NCBI GenBank assembly: GCA_021776415.1 | Contig: JAJFFY010000007.1 | Location: 1 to 64,000, forward strand | Length of the DNA stretch: 64,000 nt | Origin: Hyphococcus sp. | Lineage (GTDB): Bacteria > Pseudomonadota > Alphaproteobacteria > Caulobacterales > Parvularculaceae | Direction: 5' to 3' | In this document: piece by piece, positions 26,596 through 36,697 of the stretch | Layout: each line of letters opens with the position of its first letter | How positions within the stretch are numbered: position 1 is the first letter of the stretch | Translations under genes and position numbers: made by a program | Notes under the pieces: generated by a model | What the model was told of the DNA's origin: nothing | Database searches by the model: none | What the model saw: only the letters and a program-made list of their open reading frames with translations

Positions 26596-26993
26596 CTTCT
26601 GTCTCGCGGTGCAGCGCCTCCGTCGGGGCGGGCTGACTGCCGGTGTGCAGTCGCGCTTTTGAAGGCCATAGTTCGAAATGGCCCTCCAATTCTCTGCCAG
26701 TTGTTTCTGACATTAGTATTCGCCAAAACTCAAACGGTATACGGACCGGTATTGATCTGCGCCCAATTTTCTGACCAATGCCGTTGCTGTAACGCTTTTA
26801 CTCCAAGTCGTTCCGGTTGTCCGTGGGCTAAACACCCCTTCTTGGGAGCCTGTGCTGCGACAAAGCCCGCCCTGCGACAAAATTGTATCGGTGGTGCAAG
26901 GCTTATCTAAATTTGATACAAGCCAGCAAAAATGTTGACGAAATGAGCAAATAGGCCTGCTTGTTTCATAGGCAGGTAAGGGAAAATCGGCTT
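26596..26993. other. Gene-free spacer between tRNA-Ser and ccoN
   Basis: No protein gene is supported here. A TTGACG near 26935 could be a -35 element for the cco operon, but no convincing -10 follows. I looked for an FNR/FixK site (TTGAT-N4-ATCAA), common before ccoN, and found only half sites (TTGAT near 26755 and near 26913). AAGGGA before the ccoN ATG is the ribosome-binding site. Confidence 0.4.
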
Positions 26994-28676
26994 ATGAGCC
27001 AACATATGATCGACCGGAATGAGGGCGGCGGAGAGATTGCCGTGATCGGTGCGTTATTAGGCGTTGGCGTGCTTTGGGCGTTGACAACAGCTGCCCGTAC
27101 TGTTGATCCGTTGATGCAGGTTCACGCCTTTATATTTCTGGCTGCTTTTGTTCTGGGCGGCATAGCGCTTGGCGCACAGGTGTATTCGGGCACGGACGCC
27201 AACCGGAGCGACTATCAGTTCGGCGTCGTTAAAGCGGGCGTCATCGCGACGATGTTCTGGGGGATAGCGGGCTTTCTGGTTGGGGTCCTCATTGCATCGC
27301 AACTGGCTTTTCCGAACCTGTTATATTTTGATAATCTTCCGTGGACGAATTTCGGCCGACTGCGCCCATTGCACACATCCGCCGTGATTTTCGCTTTTGG
27401 CGGCAATGCGCTGATGGCGACCTCCTTTTACGTTGTGCAGCGCACCTCCCGCACGCGCTTGGCGGGAGGCATGTGGCCGTGGTTTGTGTTTTGGGGATAC
27501 CAGCTATTCATTGTAATTGCCGCGACCGGCTATCTAATGGGCGTTACACAATCAAAAGAATACGCCGAGCCGGAATGGTATACTGATATTTGGCTGACCA
27601 TTGTCTGGGTCAGCTATTTGCTGGTTTTCCTTGGCACGATCTGGAAACGCAAAGAGCCGCATATTTATGTGGCGAACTGGTTTTACCTCGCTTTTATCAT
27701 CACTGTTGCGATGCTCCACATCGTTAACAATCTCGCCGTACCGGTTTCTCTGACGGATACGAAAAGCTATTCGCTATTTTCAGGCGTACAGGACGCGCTG
27801 ACGCAATGGTGGTATGGCCATAACGCTGTCGGCTTCTTTCTCACTGCCGGGTTTCTTGGGATCATGTATTATTTTATCCCCAAGCGGGCCGAACGGCCGA
27901 TTTATTCATACAGGCTGTCAATCGTTCATTTCTGGTCGCTGATCTTCATCTATATCTGGGCCGGCCCGCACCATCTCCATTATACGGCTCTGCCCGAATG
28001 GGCGCAGACGCTCGGCATGACTTTTTCCATTATGTTGTGGATGCCCTCCTGGGGCGGGATGATCAACGGGCTGATGACGCTGTCGGGCGCCTGGGACAAG
28101 CTGCGCACGGATCCGGTTTTGCGGATGATGGTGGTGTCTGTCGCGTTTTACGGCATGTCGACTTTCGAAGGCCCGCTAATGGCGATCCGTTCGGTCAATT
28201 CTCTTTCTCACTATACGGATTGGACCATCGGTCATGTCCATTCCGGGGCGCTTGGCTGGGTCGGCTATATTTCCTTCGGTGCGGTTTATTGTCTTGTGCC
28301 GTGGTTATGGAACCGGCGCGGGCTATATTCAAAAGCGCTGGTCGAGTGGCATTTTTGGATATCGACCCTCGGCATCTTGTTATACATCACCTCAATGTGG
28401 GTATCGGGCGTCATGCAAGGCTTGATGTGGCGCGCCTATAATAGTTTCGGTTTTCTGGAATATTCATTCGTCGAAACTGTCGAGGCGATGCACCCTTATT
28501 ACATGATCCGTGCTCTTGGCGGGGCCATGTTCCTCACCGGCGCGTTGATTATGGTGTATAATCTCTGGCGCACGGCGCGCGGTGATGTCTGTGAAAAAGA
28601 GCTCACGCCCCAACATACGGGCGAGGATGCAGGGGTGCCCGGCGGCGTTGCTGCGCCGGCGCGAATGGGGGCTTAG
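26994..28676 (+). CDS. ccoN: cbb3-type cytochrome c oxidase subunit I
   Basis: The 560-residue catalytic subunit reduces O2 at a haem b3-CuB centre and pumps protons at low oxygen. Twelve or more membrane helices are evident. Metal-ligand histidines lie in [35 protein letters not shown] and [14 protein letters not shown]. The start is the ATG at 26994 with AAGGGA upstream; the frame runs a little further. It opens a tightly packed ccoNOQP-GHIS operon. Confidence 0.97.
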   Translation: MSQHMIDRNEGGGEIAVIGALLGVGVLWALTTAARTVDPLMQVHAFIFLAAFVLGGIALGAQVYSGTDANRSDYQFGVVKAGVIATMFWGIAGFLVGVLIASQLAFPNLLYFDNLPWTNFGRLRPLHTSAVIFAFGGNALMATSFYVVQRTSRTRLAGGMWPWFVFWGYQLFIVIAATGYLMGVTQSKEYAEPEWYTDIWLTIVWVSYLLVFLGTIWKRKEPHIYVANWFYLAFIITVAMLHIVNNLAVPVSLTDTKSYSLFSGVQDALTQWWYGHNAVGFFLTAGFLGIMYYFIPKRAERPIYSYRLSIVHFWSLIFIYIWAGPHHLHYTALPEWAQTLGMTFSIMLWMPSWGGMINGLMTLSGAWDKLRTDPVLRMMVVSVAFYGMSTFEGPLMAIRSVNSLSHYTDWTIGHVHSGALGWVGYISFGAVYCLVPWLWNRRGLYSKALVEWHFWISTLGILLYITSMWVSGVMQGLMWRAYNSFGFLEYSFVETVEAMHPYYMIRALGGAMFLTGALIMVYNLWRTARGDVCEKELTPQHTGEDAGVPGGVAAPARMGA

Positions 28677-28678
28677 TC

Positions 28679-29407
28679 ATGCTGAATAAACACGCAATCC
28701 TTGAAAAACACGGCTGGCTTTTGAGCGTCGCTATTCTCGTTACCGTCTCCATTGGCGGCATCGTTGAGATCGCGCCTCTGTTTTATCTCGAAAGTACTAT
28801 AGAAAAGGTGGAGGGCATGCGCCCCTATTCCCCTCTCGAGCTGGCGGGACGCAATGTCTATGTGCGCGAGGGATGTTATCTTTGCCACAGTCAGCAGATA
28901 CGTCCGTTGCGCGACGAGGTTGAGCGCTATGGCCATTACTCATTGGCGGCTGAGAGCATGTATGATCACCCCTTTCAATGGGGATCAAAACGCACAGGGC
29001 CGGATCTTGCTCGCGTCGGCGGTAAATATTCCGACGCATGGCACGTCCAGCATCTGATCGATCCACGTAGCGTTGTTCCTGAATCTGTTATGCCGCCATA
29101 TGGTTTTCTGGTAAAAAATACCATTAATCTTGATCGGCTGGAGTTGGACTTGAAAGCCAATCGGGCCGTTGGCGTGCCGTATACAGACGAGATGATTGAA
29201 AAAGCGGCAAGCGACGCCAGTGTTCAGACAGATCCCTTCTCAGCGGATTATGACGCGTTTTTGGCGCGCTATCCCAAAGCACAAATCCGCGATTTTGACG
29301 GGAATGTGGACGCCATCACCGAAATGGATGCGTTGATCGCGTATTTACAGGTGTTGGGCACAATGGTTGATTTTGAAAAATATCAACCGGAAGAAAATTA
29401 CAGGTAG
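28679..29407 (+). CDS. ccoO: cbb3 oxidase monohaem cytochrome c subunit II
   Basis: The 242-residue subunit is anchored by an N-terminal helix ([22 protein letters not shown]) and binds one c-type haem through CYLCH in [14 protein letters not shown]. The axial Met is likely in [11 protein letters not shown]. It passes electrons from CcoP to CcoN in the periplasm. It starts 2 bases after the ccoN stop and ends 3 bases before ccoQ. Confidence 0.97.
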   Translation: MLNKHAILEKHGWLLSVAILVTVSIGGIVEIAPLFYLESTIEKVEGMRPYSPLELAGRNVYVREGCYLCHSQQIRPLRDEVERYGHYSLAAESMYDHPFQWGSKRTGPDLARVGGKYSDAWHVQHLIDPRSVVPESVMPPYGFLVKNTINLDRLELDLKANRAVGVPYTDEMIEKAASDASVQTDPFSADYDAFLARYPKAQIRDFDGNVDAITEMDALIAYLQVLGTMVDFEKYQPEENYR

Positions 29408-29410
29408 GCG

Positions 29411-29566
29411 ATGATGTACGAAACCCTTTCACAATTCGCTCAAACATTTGGACTTGTACTGTTTGTCGTCGCATTTGCGCTGGTGCTGATTTATGCGCTG
29501 AACCCGCGCAACAAAAAGTCGTTTGACGAAGCGAAACGCATTCCGCTGGAAGAAGAGGATATCTGA
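29411..29566 (+). CDS. ccoQ: cbb3 oxidase small subunit CcoQ
   Basis: A 51-residue frame encodes one membrane helix (FGLVLFVVAFALVLIYAL) followed by the typical NPRNKKSFDEAKRIPLEEED cytoplasmic tail of CcoQ. CcoQ stabilises the assembled oxidase. Two adjacent ATGs (29411 and 29414) are possible starts. It sits in the expected slot between ccoO and ccoP, one base before the ccoP ATG. Confidence 0.93.
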   Translation: MMYETLSQFAQTFGLVLFVVAFALVLIYALNPRNKKSFDEAKRIPLEEEDI

Positions 29567-29567
29567 T

Positions 29568-30443
29568 ATGGCGGAAAATGAGAAAGACATTGACGAGCAT
29601 TCAGGCGTGGAAACAACCGGCCATACTTGGGATGGCATCAAAGAGCTTAACAACCCGCTGCCGCGCTGGTGGTTGATCACCTGGTATATTTGCATTGCCA
29701 TATCGATCGTCTACATGGTCTTGATGCCGGCATGGCCGGGTATTCACGGTTACACAAAAGGTTTGCGTAACCACTCAGAGCGCGCCAATGTCGCGGCCGC
29801 CATGGCCGACCTTGAAGCTGGCCGAAATGAAACCTTAAAAAAACTACTACTGGTCGAGTCTGTTGGGGATATCGAACAAGATTCCGAATTGTTACAACTT
29901 TCGATGGCTGCCGGCGCGTCGCTGTTCGGTGATAATTGCGCCACCTGTCATGGGTCGGGCGGCCAGGGTTTTGTCGGGTATCCGAATTTAATCGATGATG
30001 ACTGGCTTTGGGGCGGTACATTCGCGGCTATTCAGCAAACATTGCAACACGGCGTGCGCGCCGACGATCCTGAGACGCGGATAAACCTGATGCTGGCTTA
30101 CGGGCGCGATGGAATGCTGCCGCGCGAGCAGATCTCAGATCTGGTTGAGTATGTGACCAGCCTGTCTGGCGGTGAGGCAGACGCACAAGCAGTCGCCAGA
30201 GCGGCGCCAATTTTTGCACAAAACTGCGCCTCCTGCCACGGCGCCGATGGCAAGGGCATTCAGGCGCAAGGAGCGCCGAACTTAACCGACGCTATCTGGC
30301 TTTATGGCGGTGAGCGCAAAAATATTAGGGAGACGCTTCAAAACGGCCGCGGCGGTGTTATGCCAGCCTGGACGTCGCGCCTCTCCGACGAACAGATCGT
30401 CGCGCTGGCCGTTTATGTCCATTCCCTTGGTGGTGGCGAATAA
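29568..30443 (+). CDS. ccoP: cbb3 oxidase dihaem cytochrome c subunit III
   Basis: The 291-residue subunit has the CcoP opening HTWDGIKELNNPLPRWW, a membrane helix (residues about 38-57) and two c-type haem sites, CATCHGSGG and CASCHGADG, each followed by an axial Met segment (GMLP, GVMPAW). It receives electrons from soluble or bc1-linked cytochrome c. The ATG at 29568 directly follows ccoQ. Confidence 0.97.
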   Translation: MAENEKDIDEHSGVETTGHTWDGIKELNNPLPRWWLITWYICIAISIVYMVLMPAWPGIHGYTKGLRNHSERANVAAAMADLEAGRNETLKKLLLVESVGDIEQDSELLQLSMAAGASLFGDNCATCHGSGGQGFVGYPNLIDDDWLWGGTFAAIQQTLQHGVRADDPETRINLMLAYGRDGMLPREQISDLVEYVTSLSGGEADAQAVARAAPIFAQNCASCHGADGKGIQAQGAPNLTDAIWLYGGERKNIRETLQNGRGGVMPAWTSRLSDEQIVALAVYVHSLGGGE

Positions 30444-30511
30444 AACAACAAAGCCACCGTTTGCGTGAAAGAAAAAACGTCCCAGGTGGTAATAGTGTAT
30501 GATAGGGACTG

Positions 30512-32023
30512 ATGAGCCAAACGCACACATTGATTGAGGATGGAATACCTGCCGTTGCGCGCGAGGCGGCGGTGGGCGTTGAGCGCGTCGATGTCGAGGC
30601 CGTAAACAGCGCCCCCAAGCGCGAGCTCTATAAAGCGCGTGAACCGATTTATCCAAAACTCGTGCATGGCAAGTTCCGCATGCTGAAATGGGTCGTGTTA
30701 TTCGCGACCCTTGGCGTCTATTACGCACTGCCCTGGCTGCGCTGGGCGCGCGGACCTGGGGAGCCGGACCAGGCGGTGCTGGTGGACTTTCCCGGCCAGC
30801 GATTTTATTTCTTTTTTATCGAAATCTGGCCTGACGAACTTTATTATGTCACGGGCCTGTTGATCCTCGGCGCTCTGGCGTTGTTTCTGGCGACGGCGTT
30901 GTTCGGGCGGGTGTGGTGTGGCTACACTTGCCCGCAGACTGTGTGGACGGATCTTTATATTGCGGTTGAGCGATTGGTCGAAGGCGATCGCAACAAGCGC
31001 ATGCGACTGGCTGCCGCGCCGTGGAGCGCAAACAAAATCAGTAAAAAACTCACTAAACATTCGCTTTGGATATTGATCGCCATGGCGACCGGCGGCGCAT
31101 GGGTATTTTATTTCCACGATGCGCCGACCATCCTGCCGCAGCTTTTGCTCGGGCGTGCGCCGATGTCGGCTTATCTGTTCATGGGAATATTGACGCTGAC
31201 GACCTATATTTTCGCCGGCTTCATGCGTGAGCAGGTTTGCACTTTTATGTGCCCATGGCCGCGCATTCAAGCCGCGCTGACCGATGAGGAAACGCTGCAG
31301 GTCACCTATCGCGAAGATCGTGGCGAACCGCGCGGTGCGCACAAAAAGGGTGATAGCTGGGATGGCCGCGGCGATTGCATATCGTGCCGGGCCTGCGTCG
31401 CCGCCTGTCCCATGGGCATCGATATCCGCGACGGTGCGCAGTTGGAATGTATCAACTGTGCTCTGTGCATCGACGCTTGCGACGACATCATGAAAAAAAT
31501 CGATCGCCCGACGGGTTTGATCGCCTATGACACAGATAAAAACAGGACGTTGCGCGCGGCTGGGAAAAAAGAGACTTTCAATCTTGTCCGCCCCCGCACT
31601 ATTTTATATGCATTTGTGCTCGGCCTTGTCGCCGTGATGATAACATATGGCCTTTCGCAGCGCGCGACCATCGAGCTTAACGTTCTGCGAGATCGTACGC
31701 CGCCATTCGTACAGCTCTCCAACGGAGCCATTCGCAACGCCTACACCGTAAAGATCCTCAACAAGTCGAATGAAACACGAACCCTTGTGTTGACCGTTGA
31801 CGCGCCGGAGGGGGCTCAGATCAGCGCAATTGGCGAGACTGTGGAGGGTGGAAAAATTCAGCTTAATCCCGAGAGCGACGCCATCCACTCCATCCGTCTT
31901 TTCGTGACGCTCTCCCAAACCTCAATCACTAAATCTTCAATCCCGGTGACCATCTCCATCCTTGACCCACAAAGCGGTGAAGAGGCGGTCAATCCCACGG
32001 TATTTTTGTCGGAGGGCAAATGA
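30512..32023 (+). CDS. ccoG: cbb3 oxidase accessory ferredoxin-like protein
   Basis: The 503-residue CcoG/FixG/RdxA protein helps copper delivery to the oxidase, probably by reducing Cu(II). Five or so membrane helices occur, one region with CGYTCPQTVWTD and one with CTFMCPWPRIQAAL. Two [4Fe-4S] sites lie in CISCRACVAACPMGI and CINCALCIDACDDIM, and a C-terminal periplasmic Ig-like domain follows. The stop overlaps the ccoH start by four bases. Confidence 0.95.
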   Translation: MSQTHTLIEDGIPAVAREAAVGVERVDVEAVNSAPKRELYKAREPIYPKLVHGKFRMLKWVVLFATLGVYYALPWLRWARGPGEPDQAVLVDFPGQRFYFFFIEIWPDELYYVTGLLILGALALFLATALFGRVWCGYTCPQTVWTDLYIAVERLVEGDRNKRMRLAAAPWSANKISKKLTKHSLWILIAMATGGAWVFYFHDAPTILPQLLLGRAPMSAYLFMGILTLTTYIFAGFMREQVCTFMCPWPRIQAALTDEETLQVTYREDRGEPRGAHKKGDSWDGRGDCISCRACVAACPMGIDIRDGAQLECINCALCIDACDDIMKKIDRPTGLIAYDTDKNRTLRAAGKKETFNLVRPRTILYAFVLGLVAVMITYGLSQRATIELNVLRDRTPPFVQLSNGAIRNAYTVKILNKSNETRTLVLTVDAPEGAQISAIGETVEGGKIQLNPESDAIHSIRLFVTLSQTSITKSSIPVTISILDPQSGEEAVNPTVFLSEGK

Positions 32024-32511
32024 GCGCGCAGACATTTCGTTTAAAGGGCCGGCATGTACTGGCGATGTTGCTGGGCTTTTTCGCGCTCGTCGCGAGCGTC
32101 AATATGATTTTTATTACCCTGGCGGTTCGTTCTTTTCCGGGCGAGGAAGAAAAAAAATCCTACCTTCAAGGCCTTCACTATAATGATCGTTTGGCGCAGC
32201 GGCGCGAGCAAGCAGCGCTCGGCTGGTCCGCAGAAGTCGCAAGCGCCCGTCTTGACGATGGCGTAGCGACCGTTGAGTTGGCTTATCGAAACGCTGACGG
32301 CGCGCCGATATATGCTCTTGAGGTCAGCGGATTGATTGGCCGCCCGGCGAGCCGAGCCGATGATCAGACGGTGGTTTTCATACCGACAAGCGATGGCGCA
32401 TACCGAGCGGAGATTGAGGGCGTGGCGCCCGGCGTATGGAAACTAACCGCGCATGCGCAAAATACAGGCGGCAAGGCGTTCGATCTGGAGATAAAATTGG
32501 TGCTCGAATGA
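32020..32511 (+). CDS. ccoH: cbb3 oxidase assembly protein CcoH/FixH
   Basis: The 163-residue protein has one N-terminal membrane helix (VLAMLLGFFALVASVNMIFITLAV) and a periplasmic beta-rich domain ending in WKLTAHAQNTGG, as in FixH. A YLQGLHYNDRL segment after the helix is characteristic. It overlaps ccoG and ccoI by ATGA at both ends, implying translational coupling. Confidence 0.92.
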   Translation: MSAQTFRLKGRHVLAMLLGFFALVASVNMIFITLAVRSFPGEEEKKSYLQGLHYNDRLAQRREQAALGWSAEVASARLDDGVATVELAYRNADGAPIYALEVSGLIGRPASRADDQTVVFIPTSDGAYRAEIEGVAPGVWKLTAHAQNTGGKAFDLEIKLVLE

Positions 32512-34763
32512 CACTAACAACGATAGATGCGGAAATCGTCGCAGAGGAGCGTGGTTGTCCGAGCGGGCTTGAGCCGCCGGCTGACGGATCGCTGATCGAT
32601 CCGGCGCCGTTCGTGCGCCGCATTAATGGCATTGCACGCCTTGACCTGGCCGTTTTCGGCGCCAAATGCGCCGGCTGCATCCGTAAAATAGAAGCCGCCA
32701 TGAATGCATTGCCGGCGATGCAATCTGCACGGCTCAATCTATCGACAGGGAAATTATCCCTGACATGGCGCGACGGCGGTTTTTCGCCCAGAGAAATCGT
32801 CGAATGCCTTGATGCACTCGGTTACCGTGCTGCGCCGTTTGATCCGGAAAAAGTAGAGCAAGAAAATGACGCCGAAGGGCGGCGTTTGTTGCGCGCGCTT
32901 GCCGTGGCCGGTTTTGCAACTGCCAACGTCATGCTTCTTTCGATTGCGGTTTGGGCGGGCAATGGCGGCGAGATGGGGCCTGGCGCGCGCGGGCTGATGC
33001 ATTTGATCTCCGGTCTGATCGCCATCCCGGCGGCGCTCTATGCGGGCCGTCCCTTTTTCTCCTCGGCCTTTCGCGCACTGAAAGGCGGACACGCCAATAT
33101 GGATGTGCCGATTTCGCTGGCGGTTATTTTGGCGCTTTCGATCAGCCTGTTGGAAGCTATGCAGGGCGGCGTGCACGCTTATTTCGACGCAGCGGTGATG
33201 TTGCTGTTTTTCCTCCTCATTGGGCGCTATCTCGACCACCGATTACGGCTTCGCGCCAGAGCCGCAGCGCGCGATTTGCTCGCTCTGCAATCGGCAACCG
33301 CAAGCCGTCTCAGCAAGGATGGAACGCTGACGGCGGTTGCGGCGCGCGAGATTGTACCGGGCGATCTTCTGGTGCTGGCGCCGGGCGACCGCGCGCCAGT
33401 TGACGGTGTTGTAGAAGAGGGCGCGTCGGATGTTGATCTATCCCTGGTGACGGGTGAGAGCGCACCGGCGCTGTTGGCGAAAGGCGGCGCGCTCCACTCG
33501 GGTGTTCTCAATATTTCGTCGCGTCTTGTTATGCGTGCAACCAAAACTTCTAACGATTCCCTGATCTCTGACCTCACGCGTCTCATTGAAGCGGGAGAGC
33601 AATCGAAGGGTAAATATATCCGCCTCGCCGACAAGGCCGCGTCGCTCTATGTGCCGGTCGTTCACACAGTAGCGCTCGCGACATTTCTCGGATGGTTTTT
33701 CCTGATGGATGCTGGTTTGCGTATTTCAATGATGTACGCTGTCGCCGTGCTCATCATCACCTGCCCATGCGCTCTCGGGCTCGCGGCGCCGGCAGTGCAG
33801 GTTGTTGCAACGGGCCGGTTATTCAAGTCCGGCGTGTTGGTAAAATCCGGTGACGCGCTTGAGCGTCTTGCCGAAGTCGAGGCTATTGTTTTCGATAAAA
33901 CCGGCACGCTGACATTTGGCAAGCTACGTGTTGCAAACTCGGATAAAATATCAAAAGATGCGCTTATGGGCGCCGCCGCATTGGCGCGCATCAGCCGCCA
34001 TCCGTTGTCGCGCGCGATTGTCGCTGAGGCGGGCGCCGGACGGGCCGCACCCGATGCGGTGGAACTTCCCGGATTTGGTATTGAAGGAACGATTGATGGC
34101 GTGCGCGCCCGCTTTGGCCGCGGCGATTGGGTTGGCGTGGAGAGCGTCGGCGGCGCCACGACGGAAGGCTGGTTTAAACATGGTGATGACATGCCTGTTC
34201 AGTTTCTCTTTGAAGACCGCCTGCGCGATGACGCCGCTAAGACGGTCCGGATGCTGCGGGATCGCGGATTTGAAGTTGAAATGTTGTCTGGCGATCGTCA
34301 GGCGCCAGCAAACGCCGTTGCTGAGGCGCTCGGTGTTTCAACATGGCGGGCTGAACTAACGCCGCAAGACAAAATCCAACGACTTGAAAACCTGAAGGCC
34401 TCAGGGATTAAAGTCGCCATGGTCGGCGACGGCCTTAACGATGCGCCATCGCTTGCCGGCGCGCATGCCTCGTTGTCGCCGGGGAGCGCCGCTGACGCCA
34501 GTCAGGCAGTGGCGGATTTTGTCTATCAAGGCGAAGGAATCAGCCCGATCATTGAAGCTATTGATATTTCACGCAAAGCGCGCCGCCGAATTTTGGAAAA
34601 TTTCGCTTTTGCAGCGATCTATAATCTATGCGCTATCCCGCTCGCCGTGCTCGGTTTTGTAACGCCGTTAATAGCGGCGGCGGCGATGTCAGGCTCGTCG
34701 ATTGTCGTGACGCTGAACGCATTGCGCCTTGCTGGCGCGCATAAACAAAAAACCGCCTCATGA
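32508..34763 (+). CDS. ccoI: Copper P1B-type ATPase for cbb3 assembly
   Basis: The 751-residue CcoI/FixI exports copper needed for the CuB site. An N-terminal metal-binding domain has Cys54 and Cys57 in AKCAGCIRK. Eight membrane helices, the metal-transport CPCALGLAAP, the phosphorylation site DKTGTLTFG, the P1B-specific SRHPLSRA, and GDGLNDAPSLAGA are present. It starts within the ccoH stop (ATGA) and overlaps ccoS in the same way. Confidence 0.95.
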   Translation: MTLTTIDAEIVAEERGCPSGLEPPADGSLIDPAPFVRRINGIARLDLAVFGAKCAGCIRKIEAAMNALPAMQSARLNLSTGKLSLTWRDGGFSPREIVECLDALGYRAAPFDPEKVEQENDAEGRRLLRALAVAGFATANVMLLSIAVWAGNGGEMGPGARGLMHLISGLIAIPAALYAGRPFFSSAFRALKGGHANMDVPISLAVILALSISLLEAMQGGVHAYFDAAVMLLFFLLIGRYLDHRLRLRARAAARDLLALQSATASRLSKDGTLTAVAAREIVPGDLLVLAPGDRAPVDGVVEEGASDVDLSLVTGESAPALLAKGGALHSGVLNISSRLVMRATKTSNDSLISDLTRLIEAGEQSKGKYIRLADKAASLYVPVVHTVALATFLGWFFLMDAGLRISMMYAVAVLIITCPCALGLAAPAVQVVATGRLFKSGVLVKSGDALERLAEVEAIVFDKTGTLTFGKLRVANSDKISKDALMGAAALARISRHPLSRAIVAEAGAGRAAPDAVELPGFGIEGTIDGVRARFGRGDWVGVESVGGATTEGWFKHGDDMPVQFLFEDRLRDDAAKTVRMLRDRGFEVEMLSGDRQAPANAVAEALGVSTWRAELTPQDKIQRLENLKASGIKVAMVGDGLNDAPSLAGAHASLSPGSAADASQAVADFVYQGEGISPIIEAIDISRKARRRILENFAFAAIYNLCAIPLAVLGFVTPLIAAAAMSGSSIVVTLNALRLAGAHKQKTAS

Positions 34764-34921
34764 CGGCGCTTATTTACCTGATACCAATTGCACTTTTCCT
34801 AGGCGGTTTAGGGCTGGCGGCTTTTATGTGGGCGCTTAAAACCGGACAGTTCGATGACCCGGACGGCGCCGCCGAGCGCATTCTTCTTGATGATGATCTG
34901 GAAGAAAATGAACCCGATTAG
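34760..34921 (+). CDS. ccoS: cbb3 oxidase maturation protein CcoS
   Basis: A 53-residue frame begins in the ccoI stop (ATGA). It has one membrane helix (LIYLIPIALFLGGLGLAAFMWAL) followed by the conserved KTGQFDDPDGAAERIL of CcoS/FixS, which is needed for haem and copper insertion into the oxidase. It closes the operon, and its last four bases overlap the stop of the convergent DUF2189 gene. Confidence 0.93.
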   Translation: MTALIYLIPIALFLGGLGLAAFMWALKTGQFDDPDGAAERILLDDDLEENEPD

Positions 34922-35676
34922 GTTGTTATGATAGTGTCGCGATAGGCGTGCCAGCTTGCATGACCGAGGAGCGGAAATGCAATGGCCAGGCCGACAAAGA
35001 AAGTAGCAACACCGGCCGCTGTAATGATCCCAATCAGCCAGGCCCATAGCAACATTGGCCCAGGGTTTTCCCGAACGGCCCTAATTCCCTTATAGATGGC
35101 AGTGAAAGCATCGGTATCTTCGCTCATTAGGGTCGGGATCGAGAACACCGTCAAAATGTATATGCAAAATGCGATGGCGCCGCCGATCAAAGAGCCAACC
35201 ACCAGCATAGCGATGCCTGACCGGCTTGATAGCGCTACACTCAAGAAGTCGCCTATGGGTTGATAATTAGCTGATGCAAATAATGCATAAAGGACGATTG
35301 CAAACAACATCCAGATCAATGCGGCGAACATCAAGAAAAACCCAATTAACGCAATCTGTGTTGGCGATTTTGTTTTGACAAAGATTATACCACCCAGATC
35401 GAGCGGTTCGCCGGCATCTAGCCGTCGGCTTATTTCATATAGTCCAACCGCGATTAACGGGCCGATCAACGCAAACACGCCAAACACCACTGGGATGAAG
35501 GCCGATAAACCAGACCTCCAGAGAGCGGCGATGATCAATAAACCGCCGCCAACAACCAGCGCGCCATAGCCGATTGAATAAAGTGGCGCGCGCCAAAGGT
35601 CGCGCCAGCCTGCGGCAAGCCATCGCCATGGAGCATCATTCGTCAGTTGCATTTGCGGCAGGGATGAAGTTTTCAT
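34918..35676 (-). CDS. DUF2189 family membrane protein
   Basis: The 252-residue protein has about six hydrophobic segments and DUF2189 features: PWRWLAAGWRDLWRAP near the N-terminus, GPLIAVGLYEISRRLDAGE, and SEDTDAFTAIYKGIRAVRENPGPMLLWAWLI. DUF2189 proteins often neighbour cbb3 oxidase genes, but their function is unknown. It converges on ccoS with overlapping stops. Confidence 0.82.
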   Translation of the reverse strand: MKTSSLPQMQLTNDAPWRWLAAGWRDLWRAPLYSIGYGALVVGGGLLIIAALWRSGLSAFIPVVFGVFALIGPLIAVGLYEISRRLDAGEPLDLGGIIFVKTKSPTQIALIGFFLMFAALIWMLFAIVLYALFASANYQPIGDFLSVALSSRSGIAMLVVGSLIGGAIAFCIYILTVFSIPTLMSEDTDAFTAIYKGIRAVRENPGPMLLWAWLIGIITAAGVATFFVGLAIAFPLLGHASWHAYRDTIITT

Positions 35677-35901
35677 AGCTAATCTCTTAACATCTCAGTT
35701 GGGCTGATTCTACCGAAAACTCGAACCTTGCGAAATTGCGGTGGTCTCTCGGTGGGGCGGTTTTCTCTGGACTCGAGTTTCAGTTCCTGATCCACCAAAA
35801 ATCCTTTGTTACATTGTTTAGAAATTCCTCAATTTACGCTCATGTAGTTTTTAGCAGAGCAAGTCATGCGGGCGCGAATGTTGCATCGCTTTATCAGGGG
35901 G

Positions 35902-35917
35902 GTGATATATATATCAC
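35902..35917. promoter_or_regulatory. Predicted TetR-family operator, site 1
   Basis: GTGATATATATATCAC is a perfect 16-bp palindrome 51 bases before the tetR ATG. A near-identical palindrome lies before the TonB receptor. TetR proteins commonly bind such sites near their own promoter and that of the target operon. The position suggests autorepression. Confidence 0.55.
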
Positions 35918-35968
35918 ATATATTCGTCGTACTAATAGAAATCATTTATAGCGACCGCAGGTGGAGTT

Positions 35969-36553
35969 ATGGACGTGGAGACCATATCAAAAAAAGGATC
36001 TGTTCAGGACATTAGACCCACTCACCAGCGACTAGTTGAGGCCGCCGAGAAAGAGTTTAGAGAGTTTGGGTATTCGGGAACCAACTCCAATCAGATCGCC
36101 AGTCGCGCCGGATTTGCACCGCAAACATTCTACCGTCATTTCGGCGATAAGCTGGAAGTATTTTTTGCTGTTTATGAAATCTGGACTCAAAAAGAATTAG
36201 CGCTGCTGGAGCAGCACGCCGGCATTGGGAAAATCGCCGATACAATAATCGCGCACCACCGTATCTATCGTGTTTTTCGCCGCGACTTGCGTCAGCTTAC
36301 GGTGGAAAACGAGGCCGTTGCAACCGTGCGCGCTGCCAGTCGCAAACGCCACCTGGAAAAATTTAGCGAAATTAATCCTGCCGCCGATTCAATTGACCGA
36401 GTACAACGAATAGCGACATTGTTAATCATTGAACGGTTGGCAGATGCTGTTGCAGATAGAGAATTTGCGCTACTGGGCGTTTCTGAAGCTGAAGCGCGAA
36501 CAGTGTTGATAAATATGCTTGGTACATTGTTAAAAAAAGAAATGAGTGAATGA
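35969..36553 (+). CDS. TetR-family transcriptional regulator
   Basis: The 194-residue protein has an N-terminal helix-turn-helix (RLVEAAEKEFREFGYSGTN, then SNQIASRAGFAPQTFYRHFGDKLEVFF at about residues 20-70) and a helical ligand domain. The DNA-reading helix contains the usual TFYRHF. Ligand specificity cannot be read from sequence. It is on the same strand as the receptor-permease-enzyme genes, and the two palindromes at 35902 and 37065 are its probable sites. ATG follows GGTGGAG. Confidence 0.88.
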   Translation: MDVETISKKGSVQDIRPTHQRLVEAAEKEFREFGYSGTNSNQIASRAGFAPQTFYRHFGDKLEVFFAVYEIWTQKELALLEQHAGIGKIADTIIAHHRIYRVFRRDLRQLTVENEAVATVRAASRKRHLEKFSEINPAADSIDRVQRIATLLIIERLADAVADREFALLGVSEAEARTVLINMLGTLLKKEMSE

Positions 36554-36697
36554 ATCGGCATACGAAAATTACCTATACGGATTGAAATATCGACAAATCG
36601 CGACACTGACCTGCGCAGCGCATGCCATGGAACTCTCGTTATTTTTGGCCTTCTGATGCATTCTCTGTTGGGGCTAAAATTTCCCGCCAAAGAGTGA

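Noticed and set aside
26596-26993. FNR/FixK box before ccoN
   Set aside because: Only TTGAT half sites are present; the second half does not match ATCAA at the right spacing.
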